Shown: positions 32,275 through 41,261, counted from the first letter of the stretch. The stretch: 64,000 bases of DNA from an uncultured Flavobacteriaceae bacterium (GCA_937136455.1 CAKZOO010000100.1:62001-126000), one strand, 5' to 3'. Notes: a model not told the origin generated them from the sequence alone. Made by a program: numbers and translations.

Positions 32275-34233
32275 TTAGCGATAGTTAGGATCGAATGCAC
32301 GATTCATTGCACGATTCACAGATTCCGCCATTGCAGGTTTAGTTGCAACTGCTTCTGCCACCTTATTACCATCAATATCTACTGAGACGTGAATAGGGGA
32401 CTGAGGTGGTTGGAATACAGATTGTTGACGAGGTTGCATGAATGCTTCATGGTTGTACGGCATAACACCTTTAGCTGTACCTACATCTTGATTGACACCC
32501 ATACCAAAGAATTTACCAATAGCTATCATCTTGTCCCAGATATAATCTATCTTCTCTACCCACCCTTCAAAAGGGTTCGGGATATCGTTAATGTTAAACC
32601 TAAGCAATGTCTTCTTGCCTGTTGGAGAGAAGAATTCTGCAATTTCTTCCAGAACACCCAACCCTAAATAAAACGGCAGGAACATCCTAGTAGCAATCTT
32701 AGCTACAACACCCATTACTGCGCGTAACCCGCCGAAGTGTTTAACAATACGTCCAAGAATCGGAGAGAATTTAATCAGCGGAATAAGAGCTAAAGCTACC
32801 CAATCACCGAAAGTCTCCATTGCAGAGTTAACTCCGTGAAGGATACTGCCTAATGCACTGAACACTGGATCTAGTACATTCTCTACTAACCAAGCTAACC
32901 CTTTGAAAACTTTACCCATAGTTTTACCGAATTCAGTGAACAAGGTTTCGTTTTCTTTAATCATTTCAGCTAATGAGTTGAATAGGTCTGTTAATCCTTC
33001 ACCCCATCCAGATGTGAAAATAGTGTCGCCTGCAATCTGAGTTGCATTAACTAGTCGGTTCATAGCAACACGGTTGGAATCCATTGCCTTGTCTAAGCCT
33101 GTTGCAGCAGTTTCTCGTAACCTCTTCGAGAAGTGTGGGAGGACCTCATTAGCCATGACTTTACCCTCTTCCATAAGCTTCATCAAACTCTTAACAGAAC
33201 CGTCGGTAGAGATCCCTGCATCCATCGCAGCTTTAGCCATAACTTGAAGTGCATTGGGCATGACTTCCCCAAGCTGACCTTTAAGCTCTTCTGACATCAC
33301 TTGACCTTTCGACATTATTTGCGTTAAAGCTGTGAACGCCCTACCACTTTCGTCTGCACTAAGACCTAATACAGTGGACATTTCTGCCATACCAAGGAAA
33401 GATTCTCTTAGATCAGTATCTGATAAGTCACCTTGGGCTGCTACCATTTTAGCATACTGTTTGGAAGATTCCTTGAAACCTACACCCAATCTCATTGCTT
33501 GTTCTTTAACAAACCCTAGGTTTTCTGCTGCAAGTTCTGAATTACCTGACACAGTCAACATAGTATTACTCACTGCTTCTAGGTCTTGTCCTGTCTGAGT
33601 AATAAACACACCACCTGCTGCCACAGCAAATGCACTAACCATATTACCTGCAAACTCTTTACTAGAAGCTTCCATACGACTCACTAGGAAGGATTTCTTC
33701 TTAGCTAGACGTAAGCTTGCACGTTCCTGAGCAACTATCTTACGCATCTCTGCGGAGGTTTTAGCTTTAGCTAGTCTTGCTCGAATATTCTCTTGTGCTG
33801 TACGGTGAGCTGCACTAGCTTCTTTCTCCGTCATCAAGGCAGAGTTCATGATTGTTGCACGGGTTTTTTCTAGACTAGATAACCGTTGAGCATCGATACG
33901 TTCTTGTCGCATCTTCTCTTTGGTGACTTTCTGTTCTGCAGCGTACCGTTCCTTAGCTTGCTTCTTGAGGAAGTTTTGAGTATTCTTATCGATACGTGCC
34001 CCTACAAAATCATCCACAGGTTTTGGCTTAGGAGTACCACCTGAAGAGGTTGGAGGTTTCGTAGGTTTGGCTGCTTGGGCTTGAAGATTCTTCATCTTCT
34101 GAAGGAGAGCAATTTGCCGCTTAAGCGCTGCCTCCCTCCCTTTGTCAAAGTTATTAGCTGCCTTCTTAAATTTATTAAGGGCTGATATACCCTCTTTAAT
34201 CTGGACAGCTATTTCATAATTCATATCACTCAC
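32275..34233 (-). CDS. Tail tape measure protein
   Basis: 652 residues, short for the family, predicting a short tail. Start is GTG at 34233 (or ATG 34224). A basic N-terminus is followed by a long coiled coil (KEKMRQERIDAQRLSSLEKTRATIM) and the tape measure core GSLKxxMKLMEEGKV-like NALQVMAKAAMDAGISTDG and EVLPHFSKRLRE. Hydrophobic helices around 480-540 (LIPLIKFSPILGRIVKHFGG, MFLPFYLGLGVL) could enter the host membrane. It follows the chaperone gene with the frameshift, the standard order. Confidence 0.9.
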   Translation of the reverse strand: MSDMNYEIAVQIKEGISALNKFKKAANNFDKGREAALKRQIALLQKMKNLQAQAAKPTKPPTSSGGTPKPKPVDDFVGARIDKNTQNFLKKQAKERYAAEQKVTKEKMRQERIDAQRLSSLEKTRATIMNSALMTEKEASAAHRTAQENIRARLAKAKTSAEMRKIVAQERASLRLAKKKSFLVSRMEASSKEFAGNMVSAFAVAAGGVFITQTGQDLEAVSNTMLTVSGNSELAAENLGFVKEQAMRLGVGFKESSKQYAKMVAAQGDLSDTDLRESFLGMAEMSTVLGLSADESGRAFTALTQIMSKGQVMSEELKGQLGEVMPNALQVMAKAAMDAGISTDGSVKSLMKLMEEGKVMANEVLPHFSKRLRETAATGLDKAMDSNRVAMNRLVNATQIAGDTIFTSGWGEGLTDLFNSLAEMIKENETLFTEFGKTMGKVFKGLAWLVENVLDPVFSALGSILHGVNSAMETFGDWVALALIPLIKFSPILGRIVKHFGGLRAVMGVVAKIATRMFLPFYLGLGVLEEIAEFFSPTGKKTLLRFNINDIPNPFEGWVEKIDYIWDKMIAIGKFFGMGVNQDVGTAKGVMPYNHEAFMQPRQQSVFQPPQSPIHVSVDIDGNKVAEAVATKPAMAESVNRAMNRAFDPNYR

Positions 34234-34245
34234 ATTGCATTACCT

Positions 34246-35042
34246 CTATCTATGTTTGTTATGCATTTCTTCTTGCTTACGTTCCCACTCTACACCACTA
34301 TCGTAAGCTTTCTGACGATCTTCACAGAAGTCTACATACAATTCTAACTCAACAAACTGTTGCCAACACCATTTATAGAGAAGGGTATTCGTATCAATAT
34401 TACAGAAGTCAGATTTAGTCAGGGCATGGAGGCGGGAGAGGTGTGCAAGGTGTGGGTAACGTTCTAAGGCGTACTCGGCAATTAACTTGCTTCGTTTGTA
34501 TCCTGTTGGGCTGAGTCCGTCTGGAACTGAGTCTTCATCTTGTTGAGCATTGGACTTACCGTTTCGATCACGGAACGGAACATACTGTTCTTGCCCACTT
34601 GTTTCATAAAAAAACTTAGGAGGTTACCTCGGAACGCATAAATTAGTAGTTCTAAATAATCACCTTCATATTCTTCTGAGGATAAATGTTGTACCCAATC
34701 TACCTTTACCCACTCGTCCTTCTGATCATCCTTCATTTCAAGAGATTTTAGCAACTTGTCCTGCAGTTCCAAGAAATGATCTTCAGTGAGGTGTTGTTGT
34801 AGGTGGGTAATTGCTTGAGTAAATACAAACTCGTTGCTGTGAGCATCAGTGTAGATCTCATCCAACTCTTTTTGCACATCACTTTTACCGAGTTTAATAT
34901 CAGCCATGACACCTAAGCTAGGGGAGACAGCAGAGAGTAGCTTAAAACCTTCAGCTGAAGTGGTGATTACGTTAAATTTGGACACACGATACTTAGTACC
35001 GTTGATAGTGGTTGGGTCTAGTTTATGTTCAGAAAAGATCAT
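34246..35042 (-). CDS. Frameshifted tail assembly chaperone (gpGT-like product)
   Basis: A -1 shift at the T-TTT-TTT heptamer (34614-34608) joins the first 145 residues of the chaperone to a 120-residue extension, YETSGQEQYVPFRDRNGKSN to KQEEMHNKHR, ending at 34246, 12 bp before the tape measure gene. The -1 frame is open and coding-like throughout, which explains the otherwise empty 34246-34481. Matches the G/GT system of lambda. Confidence 0.8.
34482..35042 (-). CDS. Tail assembly chaperone (gpG-like, zero frame)
   Basis: 186 residues. Helical middle with EFVFTQAITHLQQHLTEDHFLELQDKLLKSLEM and YLELLIYAFRGNLLSFF, followed by a shorter zero-frame tail ending DTNEAS. It guides tube polymerisation on the tape measure. 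ATG 35042 has GGAGG upstream and a bipartite late promoter 38 bp further on. Confidence 0.8.
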   Translation of the reverse strand: MIFSEHKLDPTTINGTKYRVSKFNVITTSAEGFKLLSAVSPSLGVMADIKLGKSDVQKELDEIYTDAHSNEFVFTQAITHLQQHLTEDHFLELQDKLLKSLEMKDDQKDEWVKVDWVQHLSSEEYEGDYLELLIYAFRGNLLSFFMKQVGKNSMFRSVIETVSPMLNKMKTQFQTDSAQQDTNEAS

Positions 35043-35079
35043 GAATATTCCTCCAAGGGTTGGTGATTATTTTGTTATC

Positions 35080-35099
35080 GTTATAAGGTTATTATAGCA
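35080..35099 (-). promoter_or_regulatory. Bipartite late promoter
   Basis: Minus strand: TGCTATAAT (-10 at 35096-35091), 5 bp, TATAAC (35085-35080). It lies just downstream of a hairpin and drives the chaperone and tape measure genes. Confidence 0.6.
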
Positions 35100-35108
35100 T
35101 GAAACAGG

Positions 35109-35139
35109 AAAGCCCTGCATCAATTAAGACGAGGGCTTG
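35109..35139 (-). terminator. Hairpin terminator before the late promoter
   Basis: AAGCCCT and AGGGCTT (7 bp) around a 15-nt loop, followed on the minus strand by TCCTGTTTC. It lies after the 115-aa gene at 35149. Weak T-run. Confidence 0.4.
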
Positions 35140-35148
35140 GTTGAGGGA

Positions 35149-35496
35149 CTAGTAGCGATTAACTGTTGCGTACGGGAATGCAGCTTGTAAGATATCTTTT
35201 ATATCATGTACGTTGTCTGGACAATCTGTAAAGATACGTGAAGTTTTGGCTAAATCTTTTCGGTATAGGTAGGACATATCACATACCATGTCACCTAAGA
35301 GGTCATTAGTTTCAGGTACACCAATAATTTCACAAATCTCTTCATAAAAGTCTTCAAAAATATCTAAAGTCATTTCGCCTTCTTCATCCATGATAAGTTT
35401 GTAAGGATAACACATACCGTTAATCTCAAACACACAACTTACCACTAATTCCTCTACTATATCGTCCCAGTAGAAATTCACTTGTTTCAATTCCAT
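35149..35496 (-). CDS. Unknown acidic protein, 115 aa, in frame with the upstream nuclease
   Basis: ATG 35496 has a strong AAGGAG 6 nt upstream, so this segment (MELKQVNFYWDDIVEELV...) is probably translated on its own. It is acidic and ends in ILQAAFPYATVNRY. The upstream nuclease frame runs into it with no stop, so a fused product may also form. Lies between tail tube and chaperone genes, so a tail role is possible. Confidence 0.6.
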   Translation of the reverse strand: MELKQVNFYWDDIVEELVVSCVFEINGMCYPYKLIMDEEGEMTLDIFEDFYEEICEIIGVPETNDLLGDMVCDMSYLYRKDLAKTSRIFTDCPDNVHDIKDILQAAFPYATVNRY

Positions 35497-37041
35497 AATA
35501 TTCTCCTTATTACATACCTTCAATATATTCAATTTTGTTAGGGCTGAGTGGTTCTCTATTAACTGTAAGATCCTCGGTATTGCATCTAAAGTCCTAGTCT
35601 CACTATTCCATCCCGAATCAAAATAATAACCTTCCTTTTCGGTAACATCAAGTATATATTGCTCTGTGTCCCACACCTCTTGGTGTAATCCTTTGTAAAC
35701 AGCAATAACTTCTATTGAATCTCTGTTATATCCAGATTCCTTGATAATACCTGTAGAACTGGTCATCCTCTGTTCTATATTTATTGCCCTTCCTACCTTG
35801 GAATAATCATCTTTAAATCTCATCACGTAGAGATGGTCGGACTCTTTAACCTTATCAGGCATGTACCCGTTAGCCCAACCTAGTGCTTTTCTCTTCTCTG
35901 CCGCACACTTATAACATCTATGATCAGTATCTACTAGTCTTGAAGCTCTTTGTTTAATATTGTGGCCGTTTTGACATATAAGGTGTACTTTACTTTTAGA
36001 GTTGAAACTGTCCCCCTCTTCCCAACCTAAAAAGGTAATTCCCTCTTGATCACAAATCCTCTTAACCCTGTATTCTTGTTGTCCTTTTGTCCACCTATAA
36101 TTACTACTACACCTGCATGGGTTTGAGCCTCTAAGTAAAGAATCTCTGTTTGTTTTGAACACTCCCGAACACAACCCATTAGTCACAAACTCATCTTCAC
36201 TACAAATTCCACAGGTCATAAACCAATCTCTATAAAGTCCTTGTGTATTAGGCACATCTGTTCTCCAAAAATTACTACCTTCTTTGAAATTTCCAGACTC
36301 TGTTACCTTTAAGATTAATTCATCATCTTTACGCAAAGACTCTCTGGTAATTATATTACTTCCTTTTACATCACCTCCTGCATCCCTTAAGAGGTGACTA
36401 ACTGTAGTAGTCCATGTACGGTCTGTCTTAGGGTTGTAAAGTTTTAAATAGGTTTTGACACCTTTGAATTTTTCTGCAAAACCTTTAAACTCGTAACCTC
36501 TTTCTTCACACTTACGAGAGACCATTACCTCTACTTGAAATTTTGACCACTTATACCCAGTAGAGCAACCACACGGTACAGAACCTTTCTTTTCTATCGG
36601 ATGGATTGCGGAGTATAAACTTCCTTTAGGAAATAACTCTTGGTCTTTATCGCAAACATCGCATGACAGTACGTAAAGTATGTTGGAATCTTTCGTAGGT
36701 TTCACATCTATTAATGTTAAAGTGTTACCTTTGTGAGTTTTAAGTTCCTTACCTATATTATTTTTCCAAGAAGGTTCCTGTCTACTGCAGTCACAGGGAA
36801 CTTGTCCATTTTTCAACCTAGCCTTGGTGGACTTCAAAGATCCGTAAGGGTGTTCTTCAAGGGTAGAACAAATACTGCACTCCACTATATATTTACTGTT
36901 CCAAGCCCCGTTCTTTCCCAAAGCCATATCCATATCTCTCACAGTTACAACAGAACCTTTCTTGGTCTCTACCTTGAAATCTATAAAACTTAATCTAGAT
37001 TCTGTCCTTTCTAACCTGTCACGTTTTTCTTTGTAACTCAT
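35149..37041 (-). CDS. Zinc-repeat GIY-YIG-type homing endonuclease, copy 1 (fused ORF)
   Basis: 630 codons. Residues 1-350 contain repeated Cys clusters (CSICSTLEEHPYGSL, CDCSRQ, CDVCDKD, CGCSTGYKWS, CGICSED, CRCSSNYRW), each likely binding zinc. Around 395-470 is a GIY-YIG-like nuclease, LYVMRFKDDYSKVGRAINIEQRM, with a later Glu in WDTEQYIL. The paralog at 57720 ends soon after this domain, whereas this frame continues into a 115-aa protein with its own start at 35496. GGGAGG precedes ATG 37041. It sits between structural genes, typical of a mobile nuclease. Confidence 0.7.
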   Translation of the reverse strand: MSYKEKRDRLERTESRLSFIDFKVETKKGSVVTVRDMDMALGKNGAWNSKYIVECSICSTLEEHPYGSLKSTKARLKNGQVPCDCSRQEPSWKNNIGKELKTHKGNTLTLIDVKPTKDSNILYVLSCDVCDKDQELFPKGSLYSAIHPIEKKGSVPCGCSTGYKWSKFQVEVMVSRKCEERGYEFKGFAEKFKGVKTYLKLYNPKTDRTWTTTVSHLLRDAGGDVKGSNIITRESLRKDDELILKVTESGNFKEGSNFWRTDVPNTQGLYRDWFMTCGICSEDEFVTNGLCSGVFKTNRDSLLRGSNPCRCSSNYRWTKGQQEYRVKRICDQEGITFLGWEEGDSFNSKSKVHLICQNGHNIKQRASRLVDTDHRCYKCAAEKRKALGWANGYMPDKVKESDHLYVMRFKDDYSKVGRAINIEQRMTSSTGIIKESGYNRDSIEVIAVYKGLHQEVWDTEQYILDVTEKEGYYFDSGWNSETRTLDAIPRILQLIENHSALTKLNILKVCNKENIMELKQVNFYWDDIVEELVVSCVFEINGMCYPYKLIMDEEGEMTLDIFEDFYEEICEIIGVPETNDLLGDMVCDMSYLYRKDLAKTSRIFTDCPDNVHDIKDILQAAFPYATVNRY

Positions 37042-37198
37042 CGAACCTCCCTGCCAAATATAAATCTAATTGTTCTTGTGTATAATACCTACGGTTCGTG
37101 GGTGTGCGGTAAGCAGGCAGTATTCCCATCTTATCCCACCTTTGTAAGGTTTTAACACACTTACCGATAAGCTTTCCAAACTCCCTAGGTGCGTACAT
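37019..37198 (-). CDS. MerR/IS607-type helix-turn-helix protein
   Basis: 59 residues from MYAPREFGKL at 37198 (AAGGAGA upstream). REFGKLIGKCVKTLQRWDKMGILPAYRTPTNRRYYT is the winged helix-turn-helix found at the N-terminus of IS607-type serine recombinases, but the catalytic domain is absent. It overlaps the nuclease gene by 23 bp and could recruit the nuclease to DNA, repress the operon, or be a remnant of an IS607 element. Confidence 0.75.
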   Translation of the reverse strand: MYAPREFGKLIGKCVKTLQRWDKMGILPAYRTPTNRRYYTQEQLDLYLAGRFDELQRKT

Positions 37199-37225
37199 AA
37201 TAATCTCCTTTTGTCTACGTTTATA

Positions 37226-37261
37226 CACACTATATTATCAGGAGTTAAACAGGTTTGTCAA
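37226..37261 (-). promoter_or_regulatory. Promoter of the HTH-nuclease pair
   Basis: Minus strand: TTGACA (37261-37256), 18-bp spacer, TAATAT (37237-37232), then 6 bp and a TATAAA box. It combines a sigma70 -35 with the second box of the late promoters. Confidence 0.5.
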
Positions 37262-37271
37262 ATAGAAGATA

Positions 37272-37303
37272 AAAGAAAACCCACACCGCGATGGTGTGGG
37301 CTA
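37272..37303 (-). terminator. Rho-independent terminator after tail tube gene
   Basis: Minus strand: CCCACACC, 5-nt loop, GGTGTGGG, then TTTTCTTTT. Ends the neck-sheath-tube operon. Confidence 0.8.
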
Positions 37304-37312
37304 TTAACAAGA

Positions 37313-37774
37313 TTACTTGAGTACGAAATCTTTAATGTTAGCTAGTACGCTGATAGGGTCGTCAGTATTGATAACCTTAGAGATACGGAAACTTACAGTA
37401 CGCTCCCCTGCGGTAGCAGCCCAATCGCTGTCGCCAACTGACACAAGACAGGCGTTCCAGCCCACAAAGGAATTACCCTGTACGGGGTCTTCATGAGTAA
37501 TTACACCTTGGAAGGGAATAGAAAACACATCTCCGATAAGTTGCACCCCTGCCGCGATTTGATCGATACGCTTAAGTGCTTCTGAACCTTGTCGTAAGGT
37601 GATTGTGTAAGTACCTGATTGATCAGCAAGTTGCGACACACAAGCATTGCCCATAAGGTCAATATCCATCTGCTGCAGATCTCCTGCCTTAGATAAATTA
37701 CTGCCTAAGTAGCCGTCTGTCAAGTTTACACCGTTCCAAGTGATTCGTTGACTGGCTGATGCATAGTTGCTCAT
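37313..37774 (-). CDS. Tail tube protein
   Basis: 153 residues. WNGVNLTDGYLGSNLSKAGDLQQMDIDLMGNACVSQLADQSGTYTITLRQGSEALKRID fits the DUF3277-type tube proteins of contractile tails. It lies directly after the sheath gene, the usual order. AAGGAGA precedes ATG 37774. Confidence 0.8.
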   Translation of the reverse strand: MSNYASASQRITWNGVNLTDGYLGSNLSKAGDLQQMDIDLMGNACVSQLADQSGTYTITLRQGSEALKRIDQIAAGVQLIGDVFSIPFQGVITHEDPVQGNSFVGWNACLVSVGDSDWAATAGERTVSFRISKVINTDDPISVLANIKDFVLK

Positions 37775-37786
37775 TTATTATTCTCC

Positions 37787-39199
37787 TTATACTGCTACAT
37801 CGTCAGCTTGGTAAGTAAGTACACCATCTACGATCACAAAATGCACCGCACCTGCGAGGTAAGCTTTAAATTCCAGACCTTCAAGGGTACGTTGTGCTTG
37901 TGATGCAAAGCTGAATGACTCAGGGATTGTCACGGGTTCGAATCCAGTAAACAAACCTAGATTGACACCGTCAGAAAGTACACTATTTAAAGTATCTGAC
38001 ATACGTGATGCAGATGATTGTGCAAACGTAATAGGGTCTGCTGCATTGTCTGCCTGTGTAAGTAGTGTTAGGCCGCGCTGAATCATTGTCAGTTTAGTCC
38101 AATCACCGATAACAACATTCTGAATCCATTGACCTTGTCCACGAGCTGAAGTACCATCTTTACCAGTTTTGGTAATTGTTAGGCCGAATTCAGTGAAACG
38201 TACTGTTGCATTACGGTCAGTAATGTAACCTGCTTCTGCTTTAGTAAGTAGACGACCTAATACTGGATGACGAGCTGCAGGGACACTCATGTTCTGGTTA
38301 AATGCTGAACCTTTAGTGCCTTCTACGAAACTGCCCACATAACATTCGTGTGTGATTTCTGGGAAGATTTCAGAACTTTGATCATGCCACTCACTAGTAG
38401 TGCGACGATAGTTACCATCTTCAAGTAGACCAAGAATGTCTGCTGAGTTTGAAGGATCAGTCTGGGCAATGATAGTTTCCGGTGCTGCAGAAGATGTACG
38501 GAAGATCTTTGGTGTATCCGAAGACTCGGTCGCTTCAATCACTGTTGCCATAGCCGTAACCCATGCCGTATCACGGATAGTGGAAGTTGCACGGTACCAC
38601 TGGTCTGGATTCTCTGACATCAAATCTTCGAAAGCTTGTGCTGCTGTGGTTGATGTTGTGAAAGTGATTGGCAGATTATCTGTAAGTTCAGAGATAATCA
38701 TTTGACGATCAGCAGCTTCTGTGATTTCTAGGTCTGTACTGTTATCAGTGAATACTACATCAGAAGCTGTAATACCTGCGGCGGTGGCTGCCAACTCAAG
38801 ACCTGCAGTGATTTCTGCTACAGTGGCATCTGTATCGGATGTAAAGGAAACCTCTACGGCATCGTGAATAGTTGACATATCCGTAGTGTTAAGCACGGTC
38901 AGCTTGAAAGAGTACTCCTTGCTATTCTCTACTACAGGAGTTAAGATTGCATCATCAACAGCTACACGAGCTAGATAGATCGGAAGACTACGACTACCAG
39001 CACCCTTGAAACCTGCCTGAAGTGCCTTGTAAGCATCTGAATCTTTTGGTAGAGTTACGTCTGTAATATCATAGTAAGGTGTTGAAAACTCACGAGTGAA
39101 CGCATGTGGTGTGAAGATAGCAACTCGTGAAAGGCTAGCTACCGATGCGATTCCTGTGGCTTCTTTTACATTTACAGAAACGCTTGGAAAATAAGGCAT
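37787..39199 (-). CDS. Tail sheath protein
   Basis: 470 residues. FPSVSVNVKEATGIASVASLSRVAIFTPH at the N-terminus, GAGSRSLPIYLARVAVDD, and a C-terminal domain with RLLTKAEAGYITDRNATVRFTEFGLTITKTGKD and FTGFEPVTIPE, as in DUF3383-type sheaths. It shows that the tail is contractile. AAGGAGCA precedes ATG 39199, with a bipartite late promoter 70 bp upstream. Confidence 0.85.
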   Translation of the reverse strand: MPYFPSVSVNVKEATGIASVASLSRVAIFTPHAFTREFSTPYYDITDVTLPKDSDAYKALQAGFKGAGSRSLPIYLARVAVDDAILTPVVENSKEYSFKLTVLNTTDMSTIHDAVEVSFTSDTDATVAEITAGLELAATAAGITASDVVFTDNSTDLEITEAADRQMIISELTDNLPITFTTSTTAAQAFEDLMSENPDQWYRATSTIRDTAWVTAMATVIEATESSDTPKIFRTSSAAPETIIAQTDPSNSADILGLLEDGNYRRTTSEWHDQSSEIFPEITHECYVGSFVEGTKGSAFNQNMSVPAARHPVLGRLLTKAEAGYITDRNATVRFTEFGLTITKTGKDGTSARGQGQWIQNVVIGDWTKLTMIQRGLTLLTQADNAADPITFAQSSASRMSDTLNSVLSDGVNLGLFTGFEPVTIPESFSFASQAQRTLEGLEFKAYLAGAVHFVIVDGVLTYQADDVAV

Positions 39200-39259
39200 A
39201 ATTAAATGCTCCTTGTATTGTTCTTATATTATGCATAAATAAGATGCAACTATTGTTGT

Positions 39260-39279
39260 CTTATACGAGTATTATATCA
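39260..39279 (-). promoter_or_regulatory. Bipartite late promoter of the sheath gene
   Basis: Minus strand: TGATATAAT (-10 at 39276-39271), 5 bp, TATAAG (39265-39260). TTGTCA lies 17 bp upstream of the -10. Confidence 0.6.
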
Positions 39280-39308
39280 TTTTTGCTTGACAACAAACAA
39301 GTTATCAT

Positions 39309-40298
39309 CTATGTAGTTGGATGTGACGGTGCTTGAATTTCAAAATCCGCAGGGTTTACATTGGTTTCGTCTTGATTAACAACTTCACCGCCCGTCATAG
39401 TAACCTTGGTCAAAACATTACCTTCAGTAATCACTTCCCTGACGATCATATCTAAACTAAAAGTCATCACACTAGAATCCTCGTAGTCTGTATAACCTAA
39501 ACTTGGAATAGGCGTGACTGTAAAATCCCTTGATAATGTGCCCTGAACCTTCGACCAAAACCCATTCCTAGTATTTTCTTCTCGGATTCTACTCAAAAAT
39601 TTCTGTAGAATACCTGCACTATCAAGTCTACCCGTTTGCAATACTTCATCGATACCCCCTGCTTCAACCGTAACCTGATAGGTACTTCGGATGTATCGAT
39701 CATAGTACGGGTAAAACCTTAGTCCATCTCCGGTACCTAAGTCTCTTTCTAACGATCCTGTTGCCCAATTTTCTGATACTGTTGTCATTGGCAATGATGT
39801 GACAATCAATCGTGGATAGTCTTGCTCTAATACCTTCTGTCCCATACCAAACGCTGCAGGTTTACCGATAGCGGCTTGCACTTTAACATCAGTATCAATA
39901 GTCATATTAACTGATGTAGGTGCTGAAGTGATACGGTAACCTTCTTTAGCTACAACTGTAAGGTACATCTCTGCATCTTCACTGTAATCTACTACAGCTT
40001 CAGCGAACACAGGAAACCCTTGTGTGTTGTAATCATTAACAATATTTGTAGTGACTTCTGATACTGATTCTGTCCCTGCGGCTATGTGGGCTAATGTAAC
40101 GTTAATTACTGTTCCGGTACTAATCTCTGTAACATCAAAACTCAAGTCGTACTGTGTCTCTGAAGCCGTCACACGGTATGGATGAGCCAATACTCGCAAA
40201 CTTGCTAAGTGCTCCGGAATAATCTCACCTATGGCTTCAGCAATAAGTCCTGAATGTCTGAGAGGACTGAAATCCTCAATTGGTTCTATATTGATCAC
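39309..40298 (-). CDS. Neck/tail completion protein, 329 aa
   Basis: GTG start at 40298 with AAGGAGGG upstream, overlapping the preceding stop. Beta-rich throughout with a C-terminal block FTVTPIPSLGYTDYEDSSVMTFSLDMIVRE. Position between the small neck genes and the sheath suggests a tail terminator or sheath-initiating protein. Family not recognised. Confidence 0.6.
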   Translation of the reverse strand: MINIEPIEDFSPLRHSGLIAEAIGEIIPEHLASLRVLAHPYRVTASETQYDLSFDVTEISTGTVINVTLAHIAAGTESVSEVTTNIVNDYNTQGFPVFAEAVVDYSEDAEMYLTVVAKEGYRITSAPTSVNMTIDTDVKVQAAIGKPAAFGMGQKVLEQDYPRLIVTSLPMTTVSENWATGSLERDLGTGDGLRFYPYYDRYIRSTYQVTVEAGGIDEVLQTGRLDSAGILQKFLSRIREENTRNGFWSKVQGTLSRDFTVTPIPSLGYTDYEDSSVMTFSLDMIVREVITEGNVLTKVTMTGGEVVNQDETNVNPADFEIQAPSHPTT

Positions 40299-40708
40299 AG
40301 CTTGCCCTCCTTGACCAAAATATAGTTGTAGCTATTACTGTCCAACAACTCCATACCATCATCCTCGAACCACTCTTCTTTATCAAACACCTTATAACCG
40401 ACCTTCCTTTTTCCAGTTTCAGGGTTAGAGAGGTAGATTGTGTCACACATGGAGGCATCGTCATTTTGCTCACGGTATGTGTTTAGGTTATGGTCACAGA
40501 GTAGCCATCTGCTATCTTTTAAACTGATACCTGTAGGAAGGTATTCACTCTCTTCCGCTTCCATCGGCTCAATAAAGCAGTCGGACAAGCTTTGATAGGT
40601 AGTTACTTTATCACCCTCATAGTACACCCCATTATCCCAGTAAGGGTCAGTAGCTGTGACTACTTCTTTATATACAGACTGCCCTTGCAACATTGTAAAA
40701 TTTGACAT
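40295..40708 (-). CDS. Head-tail connector-type protein, 137 aa
   Basis: Acidic, aromatic-rich (TDPYWDNGVYYEGDKVTTYQSLSDCFIEPMEAEESEYLPTG). Its size and place between the gp10-like gene and the 329-aa neck gene suggest a neck component. It overlaps both neighbours by a few bases, implying coupled translation. Confidence 0.5.
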   Translation of the reverse strand: MSNFTMLQGQSVYKEVVTATDPYWDNGVYYEGDKVTTYQSLSDCFIEPMEAEESEYLPTGISLKDSRWLLCDHNLNTYREQNDDASMCDTIYLSNPETGKRKVGYKVFDKEEWFEDDGMELLDSNSYNYILVKEGKL

Positions 40709-41202
40709 TAATTTACCACCTTACCGTTGATACGTACCTTCCAAGCATCCATGAGTTGTCCTGTCTCTATCATGGGTGTGTTTTTACCCTTAAGTGAAAC
40801 TGTGTATGGACTATTCGGAGCTAATTTGGTCGTACTTCCAAATACATAATTCTTTGTATAATCTAACAAACCTTCTAGGTATGGTTTGAATACATCTTCA
40901 GGTTTCATGGTACCTTTCTTATTGAGGTTGCTAAAATATTTATCCATACCTGACCTGAGTATATCCTCCCCATTGAACGAAAGTTTTGCAACTAGAGCTA
41001 CGTTCCTAGGAGGCAGATTATTTGCACTACTTCCCGCTGCATGTATCCAATGGAGATCTGTGTACAACATACCTGATGGTTCGTGTATTCCATCTTCCAC
41101 TGTAACCCCTACAGAGCCTGTGGTAGATTGAAGGGCTTTAAGACGACGTTCTAGCTCATCTAGATTACTGGACACCTTCTTTATGCCCATTGCAATATTC
41201 AT
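40708..41202 (-). CDS. Virion morphogenesis / gp10-like neck protein
   Basis: 164 residues. SNLDELERRLKALQ at the N-terminus, then GMLYTDLHWIHAAGSSANNLPPRNV and the C-terminal APNSPYTVSLKGKNTPMIETGQLMDAWKVRI: the PL-(I/M)-x-T-G-x-L/M end is typical of HK97 gp10/Mu gpG-like tail-completion proteins. First gene of the tail operon, with a bipartite late promoter at 41218-41235. Confidence 0.7.
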   Translation of the reverse strand: MNIAMGIKKVSSNLDELERRLKALQSTTGSVGVTVEDGIHEPSGMLYTDLHWIHAAGSSANNLPPRNVALVAKLSFNGEDILRSGMDKYFSNLNKKGTMKPEDVFKPYLEGLLDYTKNYVFGSTTKLAPNSPYTVSLKGKNTPMIETGQLMDAWKVRINGKVVN

Positions 41203-41217
41203 ATGATCGTTCTCCTA

Positions 41218-41238
41218 TCTATACGTATCATTATACCA
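41218..41238 (-). promoter_or_regulatory. Bipartite late promoter of the neck-tail operon
   Basis: Minus strand: TGGTATAAT (-10 at 41235-41230), 6 bp, TATAGA (41223-41218). Confidence 0.55.
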
Positions 41239-41261
41239 TGAATCTTATTTCAAATTATATG

